From: Deltaproteobacteria bacterium
GTDB lineage: Bacteria; Myxococcota_A; UBA9042; PHBI01
Reading direction: 5' to 3'
Assembly: GCA_011526585.1 (NCBI GenBank)
Contig: WYBB01000188.1
Coordinates: 1 to 46,250, forward strand
DNA: 46,250 nt
Shown: in pieces, positions 1 through 8,160 of the stretch
Layout: each line of letters begins with the position of its first letter
Numbering within the stretch: the first letter of the stretch is position 1
Translations under genes and position numbers: made by a program
Notes under the pieces: model-generated
Told to the model about the DNA's origin: nothing
The model's input: only the letters and a program-made list of their open reading frames with translations
Database searches by the model: none

Positions 1-1631
1 GGCCACTCGGGCACGTCGAGGTTGAGCGTGAGCTCGAGCTGCTCGGAGATGTGGGCGACCGGCGCCGGGCATTCGTCGAGCCCCTCGAGCACCGTCACCC
101 TGGCGAAGGCGTCGCGCAGGATGTCCTGCACCGCGCCCTCGAGCAGGCCCTCCTCGCAGTAGGCGGGCGCGTCGTATTTCTTCAGGACCGACGAGAAGAT
201 CCAGCACACGGCGTCGAGCGCGCCGGTGAGCAGATCGACCGCCGGGCTGCCGTCCTCGACGCGCACGCTGATCTCGCGCGGGAGGAAGCCGATGGCGTGC
301 TTGTCGGGCTGGCCCGGGCTCTCGACGCAGGCGGGCTCGAGCACGAGCGTGAGGCCGAGGTCGGCCTGCCAGTCGTAGGTGGTGCCGTTGGGGGTGCTGC
401 AGGGCGCGGTGCCGCCCGGGCAGTCGAGGGGGTCTTCGTCGGCGATGGCGAGCTCGAGGTCGACGTCGATGACGAGGTAGTCCTGGTTGTCGCCCGGACG
501 GTCGACGCGCCCGAGCTCGAGCCACGGGCTGGTCGTGCGCGGGCCGGCGAGACACGGTGGCAGGTCGCAGTCGGGCAGGCTGTGGCCGGTGTAGTTGTGG
601 CGCCAGCCGAAGACCAACGGGCCGTTGTCGCAGTACATCTTGCCGGCGCAGCCGAGCTCGGGGTCACCGGCCTTGGAGTCGCGCGCGAAGACGCGCCCGA
701 AGGCGCCTTCGAGCAGGCGCTCGAGCACGGGCTTCTTGAAGCCCGGCTGGCCGGCGATCGCGAGGAAGTCGTCGGGGGTCGGCGGCGTCGCGAGGTCATC
801 GGGCAGCGGGAGCATGCCGTAGAAGCGCATGAGCTCCTTTTCCGAGAGACCCCAGAACGGGTTCGCGCGAAGCGCGGTGCGATCGTAGCCGGTGATGCCC
901 TCGTCGCCGCTGCCGCCGAGGACCGCGAGCAGGAACGCCTCACCGGGTCCCTTGGTGTCGCGGAAGAAGGTGACGTCGCCGATCTGGAGTCCGAGCGAGT
1001 CGATGAGCCAGCGTGTGCGATAGTCGCGGTCGGCGCAGGGGATGCCGTGGGGGTTGGCCTCGCAGTGGGTGGCCGGCAGGTCGAGGCCGAGCTCGAGCTT
1101 TTCGAGATCGGCCAGGGTCGTGACGCCGGGCATGGTGACGACGTAGACGTCGGTGAGGTCCTTGACGAAGTCGTCGATGCCGCGCTCGAGGTAGTAGCAG
1201 ACCGGGGTGGTCTCGACGTAGGGGCCGCCGCAGTCCTTGACCATCCAGCACGCGTCCTGGAAGCCGTCGCACTGGTCGACGCACTCGGGATCGGTGACCT
1301 CACAGCCGGCCGCACACCCCAGGCACTCCTGGCAGTCGAGGTCGAGGTCGTCGCAGCCGGCCTCCTGCCAACAGTCGCCGTAGTCGGTGCGGCAGGACAC
1401 GACGCAATGCATCATCGCCGTCGGGCAATCGAGGCCGTGGTTGGGCGTGCCGGCTGGCGGGTCCTCGCATTCGCAGGTGCGCATGCATTCGTCGAGCGCG
1501 TCGTCGCAGGCGAGGCAATCCCCCGCGAGGTCGGGTGGTTGTGCGGGCTGTGCCGAGGCGATACGGGAAAATGCCGCAATGGCGATCAAGGAAAGGGGGA
1601 TCCATAGGAATTGTCGGGCTGGTCTCTTCAT
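1..1631 (-). CDS. Secreted cysteine-rich protein, cut by the window edge
   Basis: An open minus-strand frame runs from ATG at 1631 to the window edge (about 543 codons, no stop seen). It begins with a clear signal peptide (MKRPARQFLWIPLSLIAIAA, followed by a likely AxA cleavage site before AQPAQPP). The first 130 residues are rich in paired cysteines (CLACDDALDECMRTCECED), a pattern common in secreted Myxococcota proteins. The rest is a globular region with few cysteines that I do not recognise. It is divergent from the FHA-sigma54 activator at 1866, with 234 bp between. Function unknown; the export signal is directly visible and the protein is probably periplasmic, surface or extracellular. 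The C-terminus, which may carry an anchoring signal, lies outside the window. Confidence 0.75.
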   Translation of the reverse strand, partial: MKRPARQFLWIPLSLIAIAAFSRIASAQPAQPPDLAGDCLACDDALDECMRTCECEDPPAGTPNHGLDCPTAMMHCVVSCRTDYGDCWQEAGCDDLDLDCQECLGCAAGCEVTDPECVDQCDGFQDACWMVKDCGGPYVETTPVCYYLERGIDDFVKDLTDVYVVTMPGVTTLADLEKLELGLDLPATHCEANPHGIPCADRDYRTRWLIDSLGLQIGDVTFFRDTKGPGEAFLLAVLGGSGDEGITGYDRTALRANPFWGLSEKELMRFYGMLPLPDDLATPPTPDDFLAIAGQPGFKKPVLERLLEGAFGRVFARDSKAGDPELGCAGKMYCDNGPLVFGWRHNYTGHSLPDCDLPPCLAGPRTTSPWLELGRVDRPGDNQDYLVIDVDLELAIADEDPLDCPGGTAPCSTPNGTTYDWQADLGLTLVLEPACVESPGQPDKHAIGFLPREISVRVEDGSPAVDLLTGALDAVCWIFSSVLKKYDAPAYCEEGLLEGAVQDILRDAFARVTVLEGLDECPAPVAHISEQLELTLNLDVPEW

Positions 1632-1865
1632 GATCGGGCTCCTTGGGTTGCTCGCACGGGTGCCTGCCGGCGCCCGGCCCGGTGACGCTGAGCAAGGCGC
1701 GTTCCGGACGCAGGCGTCTGCGAGGACCGGCGCGCGCCGAGGTCCGATGCGGTGCGCGCGCGACGATGGAGCGCGCCGAGCCGCGGTGTCACGGCGGGCG
1801 CACGGCTGTGCGCGCGTGACATTCGAGGGCGCTGGGATAAGCTGCCATCAAAGGAATGGGGGGCG

Positions 1866-3227
1866 ATGAGTGACGACGCCAAGAAGTCCGCGCGCACGGT
1901 GACCCTGACACGGCACGCGACCTCGGTCGCCGCCAGACAAGCGGTCGGCGTCGTGACGATCGTGCACCCGCCGGAGCTGGCGCGGAGGATCGAGCTCCGG
2001 CGAGATGGCCTGACGCTCGGGCGCGAGAGCGAAGATCCGGAGTGCGCGCTCGATCATGCCACGGTCTCGCGCAGGCACCTGGCGATCTCCTGGGACGGGC
2101 GAAGCCACGCGCATGTCGTCGCCGATCTGGAGAGCCGAAACGGCAGCTGGCTCGACGGCAGCGCGCTGTCGAGCGCGCGCAGCGCCGTGCGCGACGGCGC
2201 CGTCCTGCGCGTGGGCGGGGTGGTGGCGGTCTACGAGAAGGTCGCGTTGGCGGCCGAGAGCGTCGACGACGCAGCGCTCGGCGAGATCATCGCCGGTGAG
2301 AGCGCGGCGATGCGCCGCCTGCGCCGGCAGATCGTGCAGGCGGCGGGCGATCCTTCGCCCGCGCTCATCACCGGCCCGACCGGCGCGGGCAAGGAGCACG
2401 TCGCGCGCGCGCTGCATCGCCTGTCGGGACGCGACGGGCCATGGGTGGCGGTCAACGTGGCCGAGCTGTCGCCGCAGCTCGCCGAGAGCCAGCTCTTCGG
2501 ACACGTGCGCGGCGCCTTCACCGGCGCGGCGCAGGCCCAGACGGGGCTCTTTCGCGCCGCCGAGGGCGGCACGATCTTCCTCGACGAGATCGGCGAGCTC
2601 TCGTTGGAGCTCCAGCCGAAGCTCCTGCGCGTGATCCAGGAGCGCGAGGTCCGCCCGGTGGGGGCGACGCGCGCCGAGCCCTTCGACGCGCGCATCGTCG
2701 CCGCGACCCAGCGCGATCTCGTCGCGGACGTGGAGGCCGATCGCTTCCGCCGCGATCTGTGGGCGCGGCTCTCGCTCTGGGAGCTCGTGGTGCCGCCGCT
2801 GTCGGCGCGGCGCGCGGACATCCTCGGCTGGGTCACGCGCCTGCACGCGCGCTGGTGCAGCGAGCGCGGGCGCCCGGTCGAGCCGCTGGCGTGGACCGCC
2901 GAGGCGGTCGAGGCGCTCCTGCTCGCGGACTTTCCCGACAACCTCCGCGGGCTCGATCGCGTGGTGCATCGGCTGGCCGTCGAGCAGGCGGCGGCGCCGA
3001 TCACGCGCGAGACGATCGAGGGCCTGGTCGGCAAGCGCGGCGCGGGCGAGGGCGAGGCGGCGCAGGCGGTCGTGAGGCGCGCGCCGCCGGCCGACGCGGC
3101 CGAGCTCTCGATCGTGCTCGAGCGCGAGGGCGGGGTGATGGCGGCGGCGCGCTGGTATGGCTGCGATCGGCGCCAGGTCTATCGCTGGATGGACGCGTTC
3201 GGATTGCGTGGAGGTCCGGCCGGCTGA
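1866..3227 (+). CDS. FHA domain sigma-54-dependent transcriptional activator
   Basis: 453-aa regulator. Residues about 45-122 form an FHA domain (LGRESEDPECALDHATVSRR, then RNGS), which in this family reads phosphothreonine on a partner protein. Residues about 143-370 are a sigma54-interaction AAA+ domain: Walker A GPTGAGKE (170-177), the GAFTGA loop that contacts sigma54 (216-221), Walker B GGTIFLDE (about 234-241) and the RFRRDLWARL arginine region. The C-terminus has a Fis-type helix-turn-helix (AARWYGCDRRQVYRWM). FHA in place of a receiver domain is typical of Myxococcota and suggests control by a Ser/Thr kinase; one lies at 4672-7317. The ATG at 1866 follows a purine-rich ribosome site (ggaatgggggg) and is preferred over the upstream start at 1752. 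Target genes are not evident. Confidence 0.9.
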   Translation: MSDDAKKSARTVTLTRHATSVAARQAVGVVTIVHPPELARRIELRRDGLTLGRESEDPECALDHATVSRRHLAISWDGRSHAHVVADLESRNGSWLDGSALSSARSAVRDGAVLRVGGVVAVYEKVALAAESVDDAALGEIIAGESAAMRRLRRQIVQAAGDPSPALITGPTGAGKEHVARALHRLSGRDGPWVAVNVAELSPQLAESQLFGHVRGAFTGAAQAQTGLFRAAEGGTIFLDEIGELSLELQPKLLRVIQEREVRPVGATRAEPFDARIVAATQRDLVADVEADRFRRDLWARLSLWELVVPPLSARRADILGWVTRLHARWCSERGRPVEPLAWTAEAVEALLLADFPDNLRGLDRVVHRLAVEQAAAPITRETIEGLVGKRGAGEGEAAQAVVRRAPPADAAELSIVLEREGGVMAAARWYGCDRRQVYRWMDAFGLRGGPAG

Positions 3228-3249
3228 CCGTGATCATCGCTGGCGCGGT

Positions 3250-3897
3250 TCAGTCGCGGCGACGGATCCCGGTGCGTAGGAGCTGAGCGATCGAGCGGAG
3301 CAGGAGCTCGTCGCCCTGGCGCAGAGGATCGTTGTGGCGCTCGGCCAGCGCGATCATCGTCAGCATGCCGACGGCGGCGAGGTGGGCGGACACCACCGCG
3401 GCGCGCAGATCGACGTCGAGCGCGATGACGCCGGCGGCGCGCCCGCGCAGGAGGACCGCCTCGCAGGCGTCGAACATGCGCTTGGAGACCGGGTGCAGGC
3501 GCTCGAGCATGGCGTCGTCGACGCCCATCCTGGTCGGCGGCGCGAGCTGCAGCAGCATGTAGGTCAAGCGGAAGGCCGCGAGGTTCGGGCGGTAGTGCTC
3601 GTACATCGCGCGCACGATGGCGCCGAGGAGCTCGGACTCGTCGCCCTGCCAGCGCTCGGCGGTCGCGACGAGCACGTCGGCCTCGGCGCTCACGCCTTCG
3701 AGGACCAGCGCCTGGATGAGCTCGGTCTTGTTGGCGAAGTAGTGGTAGAGCGCGGGCGTGCTGACGCCGACCCGGTTGGCGACCGCGCCGAGCGTGAACG
3801 CGGCCGGCCCCTCCGAGAGCAGGATCTCGCGCGCCGCCTCGAGGATCTCGTGGCGATTGTCGGCGCGTCGCCGTGCCTGCAGCGCCGAGCGCGCCAT
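3250..3897 (-). CDS. TetR family transcriptional regulator
   Basis: 215-aa protein with an N-terminal TetR helix-turn-helix at about residues 15-62 (TLGAVANRVGVSTPALYHYF) and a helical C-terminal ligand domain of about 150 residues. ATG at 3897 lies one base after the stop of the GST-like gene upstream (TGA-G-ATG), so it is probably the third gene of the kinase-GST-TetR operon. The frame stays open upstream to 4086, but that part overlaps the GST gene and is not counted. TetR proteins usually repress nearby genes and are released by small hydrophobic ligands; here the ligand and operator are unknown. It may control its own operon or the biosynthetic genes further upstream. Confidence 0.9.
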   Translation of the reverse strand: MARSALQARRRADNRHEILEAAREILLSEGPAAFTLGAVANRVGVSTPALYHYFANKTELIQALVLEGVSAEADVLVATAERWQGDESELLGAIVRAMYEHYRPNLAAFRLTYMLLQLAPPTRMGVDDAMLERLHPVSKRMFDACEAVLLRGRAAGVIALDVDLRAAVVSAHLAAVGMLTMIALAERHNDPLRQGDELLLRSIAQLLRTGIRRRD

Positions 3898-3898
3898 C

Positions 3899-4675
3899 TC
3901 AGACCGCCGGCGCCGCGGGAGCGCTCGGTGCGGGGCGCGCGGCGAAGGAGCGCAGGCCGCCCATGCGCTCGGGGAAGAGGCGTCGGCCCATGCGCTCGCA
4001 ATAGGCGACGAGGTTGTCGTGCCGGCGCGCCCGCTCGTGCACGGGGCTGACGGGCGGCGTCCACAGCGACAGCGACAGGAACGCAAACGCGGTGCAGTCG
4101 GTCGTCGTCGGCTCGTCGCCGAGCCAGAACGGCCGGTCGCCGAGGTGCGCGGCGGCGGCGTCGATGTCCGCCAGACCCATCGCGACGATGTCGTCGTGGG
4201 CGTGACGTCCGATGCCGCGCTGGTGGAGCTGCTTTCTCAGCGCGCGCAACATCATGACGCGGATGAGCGGACGCGGCAGCGCGGGCAGCTGCTCGAAGTA
4301 CTCGGCGGCGCTGGCGAGCCCGGCGGGCGTGAGGAAGACCAGGTACTCCCAGATCTGATGATAGTGCTCCTCGAAGAGGCGTCGCCAGGCGAGGCCCTCG
4401 GCGCGGTCGCGCTGTGAGAGCGTGCGATCGGGATCGACGGCGCGCTCGCGCATGAGCCAGGCGATGATGAGCTCGCTGTCGCCGCGTGCACCCTCGGCGG
4501 TCTCGACCCAGGGGGACTTGCCCTTGGGGCCCTTGCGCGGGTCGTTCTCGATGCGCGCGCGGTAGGGGATCTGCGCCAGGCGCAGCCAGCACTCGAGCTT
4601 GACCGGGAACGGCGCGCAGCTCTGGAAGGGGAGACCCCAGGCGGGGCCGAAGGTCACCAGCGTCAGCTCGCTCAT
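3899..4675 (-). CDS. Fax/metaxin-like glutathione S-transferase family protein
   Basis: 258-aa protein. The N-terminal thioredoxin-like part begins LTLVTFGPAWGLPFQSCAPF and continues to KGKSPWVE, the pattern of the failed-axon-connections/metaxin branch of the GST superfamily. The C-terminal helical domain contains FWLGDEPTTTDCTAFAFL, matching the GST C-terminal motif with its conserved Asp. ATG at 4675 overlaps the stop of the kinase gene by ATGA, so the two are translationally coupled. Members of this branch often lack proven glutathione transferase activity, so catalysis is uncertain. Its place between a signalling kinase and a TetR regulator suggests a stress or detoxification role, but this is inference. 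Confidence 0.8.
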   Translation of the reverse strand: MSELTLVTFGPAWGLPFQSCAPFPVKLECWLRLAQIPYRARIENDPRKGPKGKSPWVETAEGARGDSELIIAWLMRERAVDPDRTLSQRDRAEGLAWRRLFEEHYHQIWEYLVFLTPAGLASAAEYFEQLPALPRPLIRVMMLRALRKQLHQRGIGRHAHDDIVAMGLADIDAAAAHLGDRPFWLGDEPTTTDCTAFAFLSLSLWTPPVSPVHERARRHDNLVAYCERMGRRLFPERMGGLRSFAARPAPSAPAAPAV

Positions 4676-7317
4676 GCCGCGCGCTCCTCGTGGGTCTCGG
4701 GGAGCCAGCGTCCGGCGTGCACATCGTCGGCGGTGAGCGCCTCCAGGGCGGCATCGAAGGCGCGTGCGCCGCGTTCGCCCGCGGGCTCGGCGTTCGGGGT
4801 CAGCATCGCGGCGAGCGCGTGGCGGGCGTCGAACATCGCCTGGAAATGAGAGAGCAGCCAGGCGCGCCGATCGAGTCCGCTGAAGTCGCGTCCGAAGGGC
4901 AGGAACGCGCGCCCGTCCAGCGTGAAGCCCGCGCCGGTGAACATCTCGTGCGCCGAGGTCGAGGCCAGCCGCTGCCAGTAGTCGGGCGGGTGGTGCGCCG
5001 ACACGAGCGCGCCGAGCTTGTTCAAGCTGGTGGCGAGCGTGATGAAGTAGAAGAAGATCTGGGTCTGGGCGCGGCTCGGCATGTGGTGGTTCGGGCCGGC
5101 CCAGAAGCGGAAGTAGAGAGTCGGCAACGCGCGGCTGAGCCCGCGCTCGTCGAAGAGCTCGCGGGCGAGCTCGCGTGTGCCCGGGTCGAGCGCGATGAGC
5201 TCGGCGGGGGCGGTGTCGAGCCGCAGAGCGGCGGCGAAGCCGAGCACGACGCCGTCGTCGACGACGGCGACGGCATGGCAGTGCGGCCCCCGCCAGGCGC
5301 GCAGGATCTCGACGGCGCGCGGGCCCTCGAAGCGCTCGAGCAAGGCCTCGATGCCGGGCCAGTGCTCGTCGGCGGCGGGCAGGAGCGGGGGCAGGTCCGA
5401 CGGATCGATCGGGTCGAAGGGCATGTTGAAGAGCTGCCCGATGACGTAGCCGGTGTCGACGAGCCTCTCGCGGTAGCTCTCGGGCGGGGCCGTGCGCAGG
5501 CGGTCGAGCGCGCGCTGGCCGAGGAGCTCGATCAGCTCGAGCAGGCGCGCGGGCGATTGGCGGCGGGCTTCGAGCACGAACATGCGACGCGTGAGATCGT
5601 GCAGCTCGATCCCGTCCATGCGCATGCGCGCACAGGCGAGCTGGGAAAGCCACGCGCGCACCGGGGCGACGTCCTCGCGTGGGAGGACGCTGGCGAGGTC
5701 GTCATCGGTGAGGCGGCGCATCAGGCTCGCCGCGAGGAGACCGCGCAGGTGGGCGTCGCTCGGCGCCTGGTCGATGAGCTCGCGCGCGAGCACGTCGAGC
5801 AGCGGCTGGCCGGTGCTCAGCGCGCGCAGCGTCTCGAACGTCGCGTCGGGTGTTGCCAGCCGCGCGCCGAGGAGCGCGAGCGTCAGCGGGTGGCCGCGCG
5901 ACTCGTCGCTGGCGGCGAGGTGCAGGCGCTCGGGCACGCCCTGGCGGCTCAAGAGCGCGCACGCGTCGGCGGTCGAGAGTCTGTCGAGCTCGAGCTCGCT
6001 CACGACGCCGGCAAGACGCGGGTGGCGGTCCCAGCCGAGGGCGCGCCGACCGGCGACGAGCACGCGGGTGCGCTCGGGCAGCGCGGAGAGGATCCCGTCG
6101 CGCAGGGCGTCGAGCATGCCCGCGGCGCGCTCGATGCGATCGATCACGAGGAGATCCGGCGGCGCCGCCAGCACGGGCGCAAACGCGACGGCGAGGAGCT
6201 GGCCGAGGTTGGGCAGCTCGGCGGCGTCGAGCCAGGTGACCGTCAGTCCGCGCGCGCGGGCGCGCTCGCAGCAGGCCGAGACCAGGGTCGTCTTGCCGAT
6301 CCCGCCGGGGCCGTAGAACGCGAGGTAGCGCAGCGCATCGTCGTCGTCGAGCAGGCGCTCGAAGGCGGCGAGCTCGTGCGCGCGACCGAGCAGCGGGGGC
6401 GGCTCGCGCCGTGGGCGAGGGGTGAGTCTCGAAGGGGTGGGCGTGGCGCTCGTGGCGCGGCAGGCCTCGAGCAGGGCGGCCGCCTGCGCGGCCGAGGGGC
6501 GCTCGCTCGGGTCCTTGGCCATGAAGCGCATGAGCGTGCGCAACAGACGCGTGTCGAGCGGCGGGCGATCGGCCGGGGGCGGATCGGGCGGATCCTCGAG
6601 GTGCGCCGTCAGGTATTCCGTGACGCTCTTGCGCGTGAAGACCGGCCGCCCGACGACCGCCTCGTAGAGCACCGCGCCGAGCGAATAGATGTCGGTGCGG
6701 TCGGTGACGGGCAGATCGCAGGCCTGCTCCGGCGCGAGGTAGCGGGGCGAGCCGACGAGCATGCCGGTGCGGGTGATGTTGGGATCGCGCATCTCGATAC
6801 CGGCGAGCTTGGCGATGCCGAAGTCGACGAGCTTGACCTCGTCGCGGTCGGCGCGGCGCTCGAGCACGAGGTTGTCGGGCTTGAGATCGCGGTGCACGAT
6901 CCCGTGCGCGTGCGCCTCCGCGAGGGCCTCGAGCACGGCGAGCCCGAGGTCGATCGCGCGCTCGGGGTCGAGCGGGCCGTGAGCGGCGAGCTCGCGCGCC
7001 AGCGTCCTGCCGTCGAGCAGCTCCATGACCAGGTAGAGCGCGTCTTCGTCGGGGCAGGTGCCGAAGTCGAAGACCTGCACGACCCGCGGGTGGCGGAGCT
7101 GCGCCAGCGCGCGCGCCTCCTGCCGGAAGCGGGCGGCGTGGTGGTCACTCTCGAGGCGAGCCTGATGGAGGAGCTTGACCGCCACCGGGCGCTCGATCGC
7201 GAGCTGGGTCGCGCGATAGACGGCGCCGAAGCCACCCCTGGCGATCAGGGCGTCGATCCGATAGCGACCGTCGAGAACCCGTCCTACCCACCGATCAGGT
7301 CCAGCCTCGAAAGACAT
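4672..7317 (-). CDS. Ser/Thr protein kinase fused to a STAND-type ATPase and a C-terminal domain
   Basis: 881-aa protein. A complete Hanks kinase occupies residues about 18-285: glycine loop ARGGFGAVYRA, Lys48 in VAVKLL, HRDLKPDN (142-149), DFG (165-167) and YLAPEQA. It is followed by a short proline-rich linker and an NTPase region starting near 310, with Walker A YGPGGIGKTT (about 335-344) and a Walker B-like DLLVIDRIE. No membrane segment is visible. The last roughly 250 residues are unlike repeat sensors of STAND proteins; one stretch (HAVAVVDDGVVLGFAAALRL) faintly resembles a GNAT acetyltransferase core. ATG at 7317 has a perfect GGAGGT ribosome site 4 bases upstream, better than the in-frame ATG at 7329. 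First gene of the kinase-GST-TetR operon; promoter at 7346-7373. Confidence 0.9.
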   Translation of the reverse strand: MSFEAGPDRWVGRVLDGRYRIDALIARGGFGAVYRATQLAIERPVAVKLLHQARLESDHHAARFRQEARALAQLRHPRVVQVFDFGTCPDEDALYLVMELLDGRTLARELAAHGPLDPERAIDLGLAVLEALAEAHAHGIVHRDLKPDNLVLERRADRDEVKLVDFGIAKLAGIEMRDPNITRTGMLVGSPRYLAPEQACDLPVTDRTDIYSLGAVLYEAVVGRPVFTRKSVTEYLTAHLEDPPDPPPADRPPLDTRLLRTLMRFMAKDPSERPSAAQAAALLEACRATSATPTPSRLTPRPRREPPPLLGRAHELAAFERLLDDDDALRYLAFYGPGGIGKTTLVSACCERARARGLTVTWLDAAELPNLGQLLAVAFAPVLAAPPDLLVIDRIERAAGMLDALRDGILSALPERTRVLVAGRRALGWDRHPRLAGVVSELELDRLSTADACALLSRQGVPERLHLAASDESRGHPLTLALLGARLATPDATFETLRALSTGQPLLDVLARELIDQAPSDAHLRGLLAASLMRRLTDDDLASVLPREDVAPVRAWLSQLACARMRMDGIELHDLTRRMFVLEARRQSPARLLELIELLGQRALDRLRTAPPESYRERLVDTGYVIGQLFNMPFDPIDPSDLPPLLPAADEHWPGIEALLERFEGPRAVEILRAWRGPHCHAVAVVDDGVVLGFAAALRLDTAPAELIALDPGTRELARELFDERGLSRALPTLYFRFWAGPNHHMPSRAQTQIFFYFITLATSLNKLGALVSAHHPPDYWQRLASTSAHEMFTGAGFTLDGRAFLPFGRDFSGLDRRAWLLSHFQAMFDARHALAAMLTPNAEPAGERGARAFDAALEALTADDVHAGRWLPETHEERAA

Positions 7318-7345
7318 GGCGACCTCCATTGTCGATTCGTCGGCG

Positions 7346-7373
7346 ATTCTAACGGCATTAGAAAAGACGTCAA
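7346..7373 (-). promoter_or_regulatory. Sigma70-type promoter of the kinase operon
   Basis: Read on the minus strand, TTGACG (7373-7368) and TAGAAT (7351-7346) are separated by 16 bases, close to the TTGACA/TATAAT consensus. The predicted start lies near 7339, giving a leader of about 22 nt before ATG 7317 that contains the GGAGGT ribosome site. The region is AT-rich against a very GC-rich background. It separates the kinase operon from the biosynthetic genes that end at 7414. Confidence 0.7.
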
Positions 7374-7386
7374 TGGTTAAGTCGAT

Positions 7387-7399
7387 GCTAAGTTTTAGC
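7387..7399. repeat. Short inverted repeat between the SDR gene and the kinase promoter
   Basis: GCTAA-GTT-TTAGC is a perfect 5-bp inverted repeat with a 3-base loop, 14 bases beyond the -35 element of the kinase promoter and 15 bases after the SDR stop codon. It could be an operator or a weak transcript-end hairpin; there is no long U-tract. Too short to be certain it is functional. Confidence 0.3.
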
Positions 7400-7413
7400 G
7401 TGGATACAGTAAC

Positions 7414-8160
7414 TTACCAGCGTGAGTTGAGGTGCAGGCCGCCGGTGACCGGTAGCGCGATCCCGGTCACGTAGGAGGCGGCCGGGCTCATGAGGAAGGC
7501 GACGGCGGCGGCGACCTCGTCGGGGGTGGCGAAGCGCTTGAGCGCGGTGGCGTCGGCGAGGCGGCGAGCCTGCTCGGGATCGGCCTCGGCGAGGCGCGCT
7601 TGCAGGCGCGAGGTCTGGATGAGGCCCGGCTGCACGGCGTTGACGGTGATGGAGAAGCGCCCGTACTCGACGGCCAGGCCCCGGGCGAGGGCCTCGAGCG
7701 CGGCCTTGTGAGCGGCGTAGTCGGCGCCGCCGGGGCTGCCGAGCTCGGCGGCGAGCGAGCTGACGAGCACGACCCTGCCAAAGCGCAGCGCCATCATCTC
7801 GGGCAGGAGGCGGGCGAGCAGATCGCGCGGCGCGTCGTGATCGATGGCGCGCTGGAGCGCGACCTCGGCGGGCGGGGTGGCGTGGAAGCGGCGATACGCG
7901 AAGCGGTGGGCGGCGGCGTGCACGAAGCCGGTCGGGCGCGTGTCGGCCAGCGCGGCGCGGTGGGCGGGATCGGTGAGGTCGCCGGCGATGGCGGTGGCGC
8001 CGAGCTCGGCGGCCAGCGTGGCGAGACGCGAGGTGTCGCGGCCGGTGAGCACGAGGGACCAGGGCTCGGCGGCGCGGGCGAGCGCGCGCGCGATGGCGGC
8101 GCCGAGATCGGAGGTGGCGCCGGTGACGAGCGCGATGCGAGGCGGTGGCGGGTGCGTCAT
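7414..8160 (-). CDS. Short-chain dehydrogenase/reductase (SDR)
   Basis: 248-aa classical SDR. Cofactor motif TGATSDLG at residues 13-20; catalytic Ser134 or Ser135 in VLVSS, Tyr148 and Lys152 in DYAAHK. The usual NNAG motif is replaced by HAAA (81-84). The C-terminus ends ALPVTGGLHL, typical of FabG-like ketoreductases (usually DGG). ATG at 8160 overlaps the stop of the GH3 gene by ATGA. It is the last gene of the biosynthetic operon, so a 3-ketoacyl or similar carbonyl reduction is the most likely step; the substrate is not known. It could equally oxidise a hydroxyl group. Confidence 0.9.
   Translation of the reverse strand: MTHPPPPRIALVTGATSDLGAAIARALARAAEPWSLVLTGRDTSRLATLAAELGATAIAGDLTDPAHRAALADTRPTGFVHAAAHRFAYRRFHATPPAEVALQRAIDHDAPRDLLARLLPEMMALRFGRVVLVSSLAAELGSPGGADYAAHKAALEALARGLAVEYGRFSITVNAVQPGLIQTSRLQARLAEADPEQARRLADATALKRFATPDEVAAAVAFLMSPAASYVTGIALPVTGGLHLNSRW

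Noticed and set aside
51..1607. 518-aa plus-strand open frame
   Set aside because: Antisense to a minus-strand frame with a proper signal peptide and Cys pattern; composition is Val/Glu/Ala/Arg-rich without domains, as expected for an antisense shadow in high-GC DNA.
4690..7380. 896-aa plus-strand open frame
   Set aside because: Fully antisense to the kinase-STAND gene, whose motifs are unmistakable.
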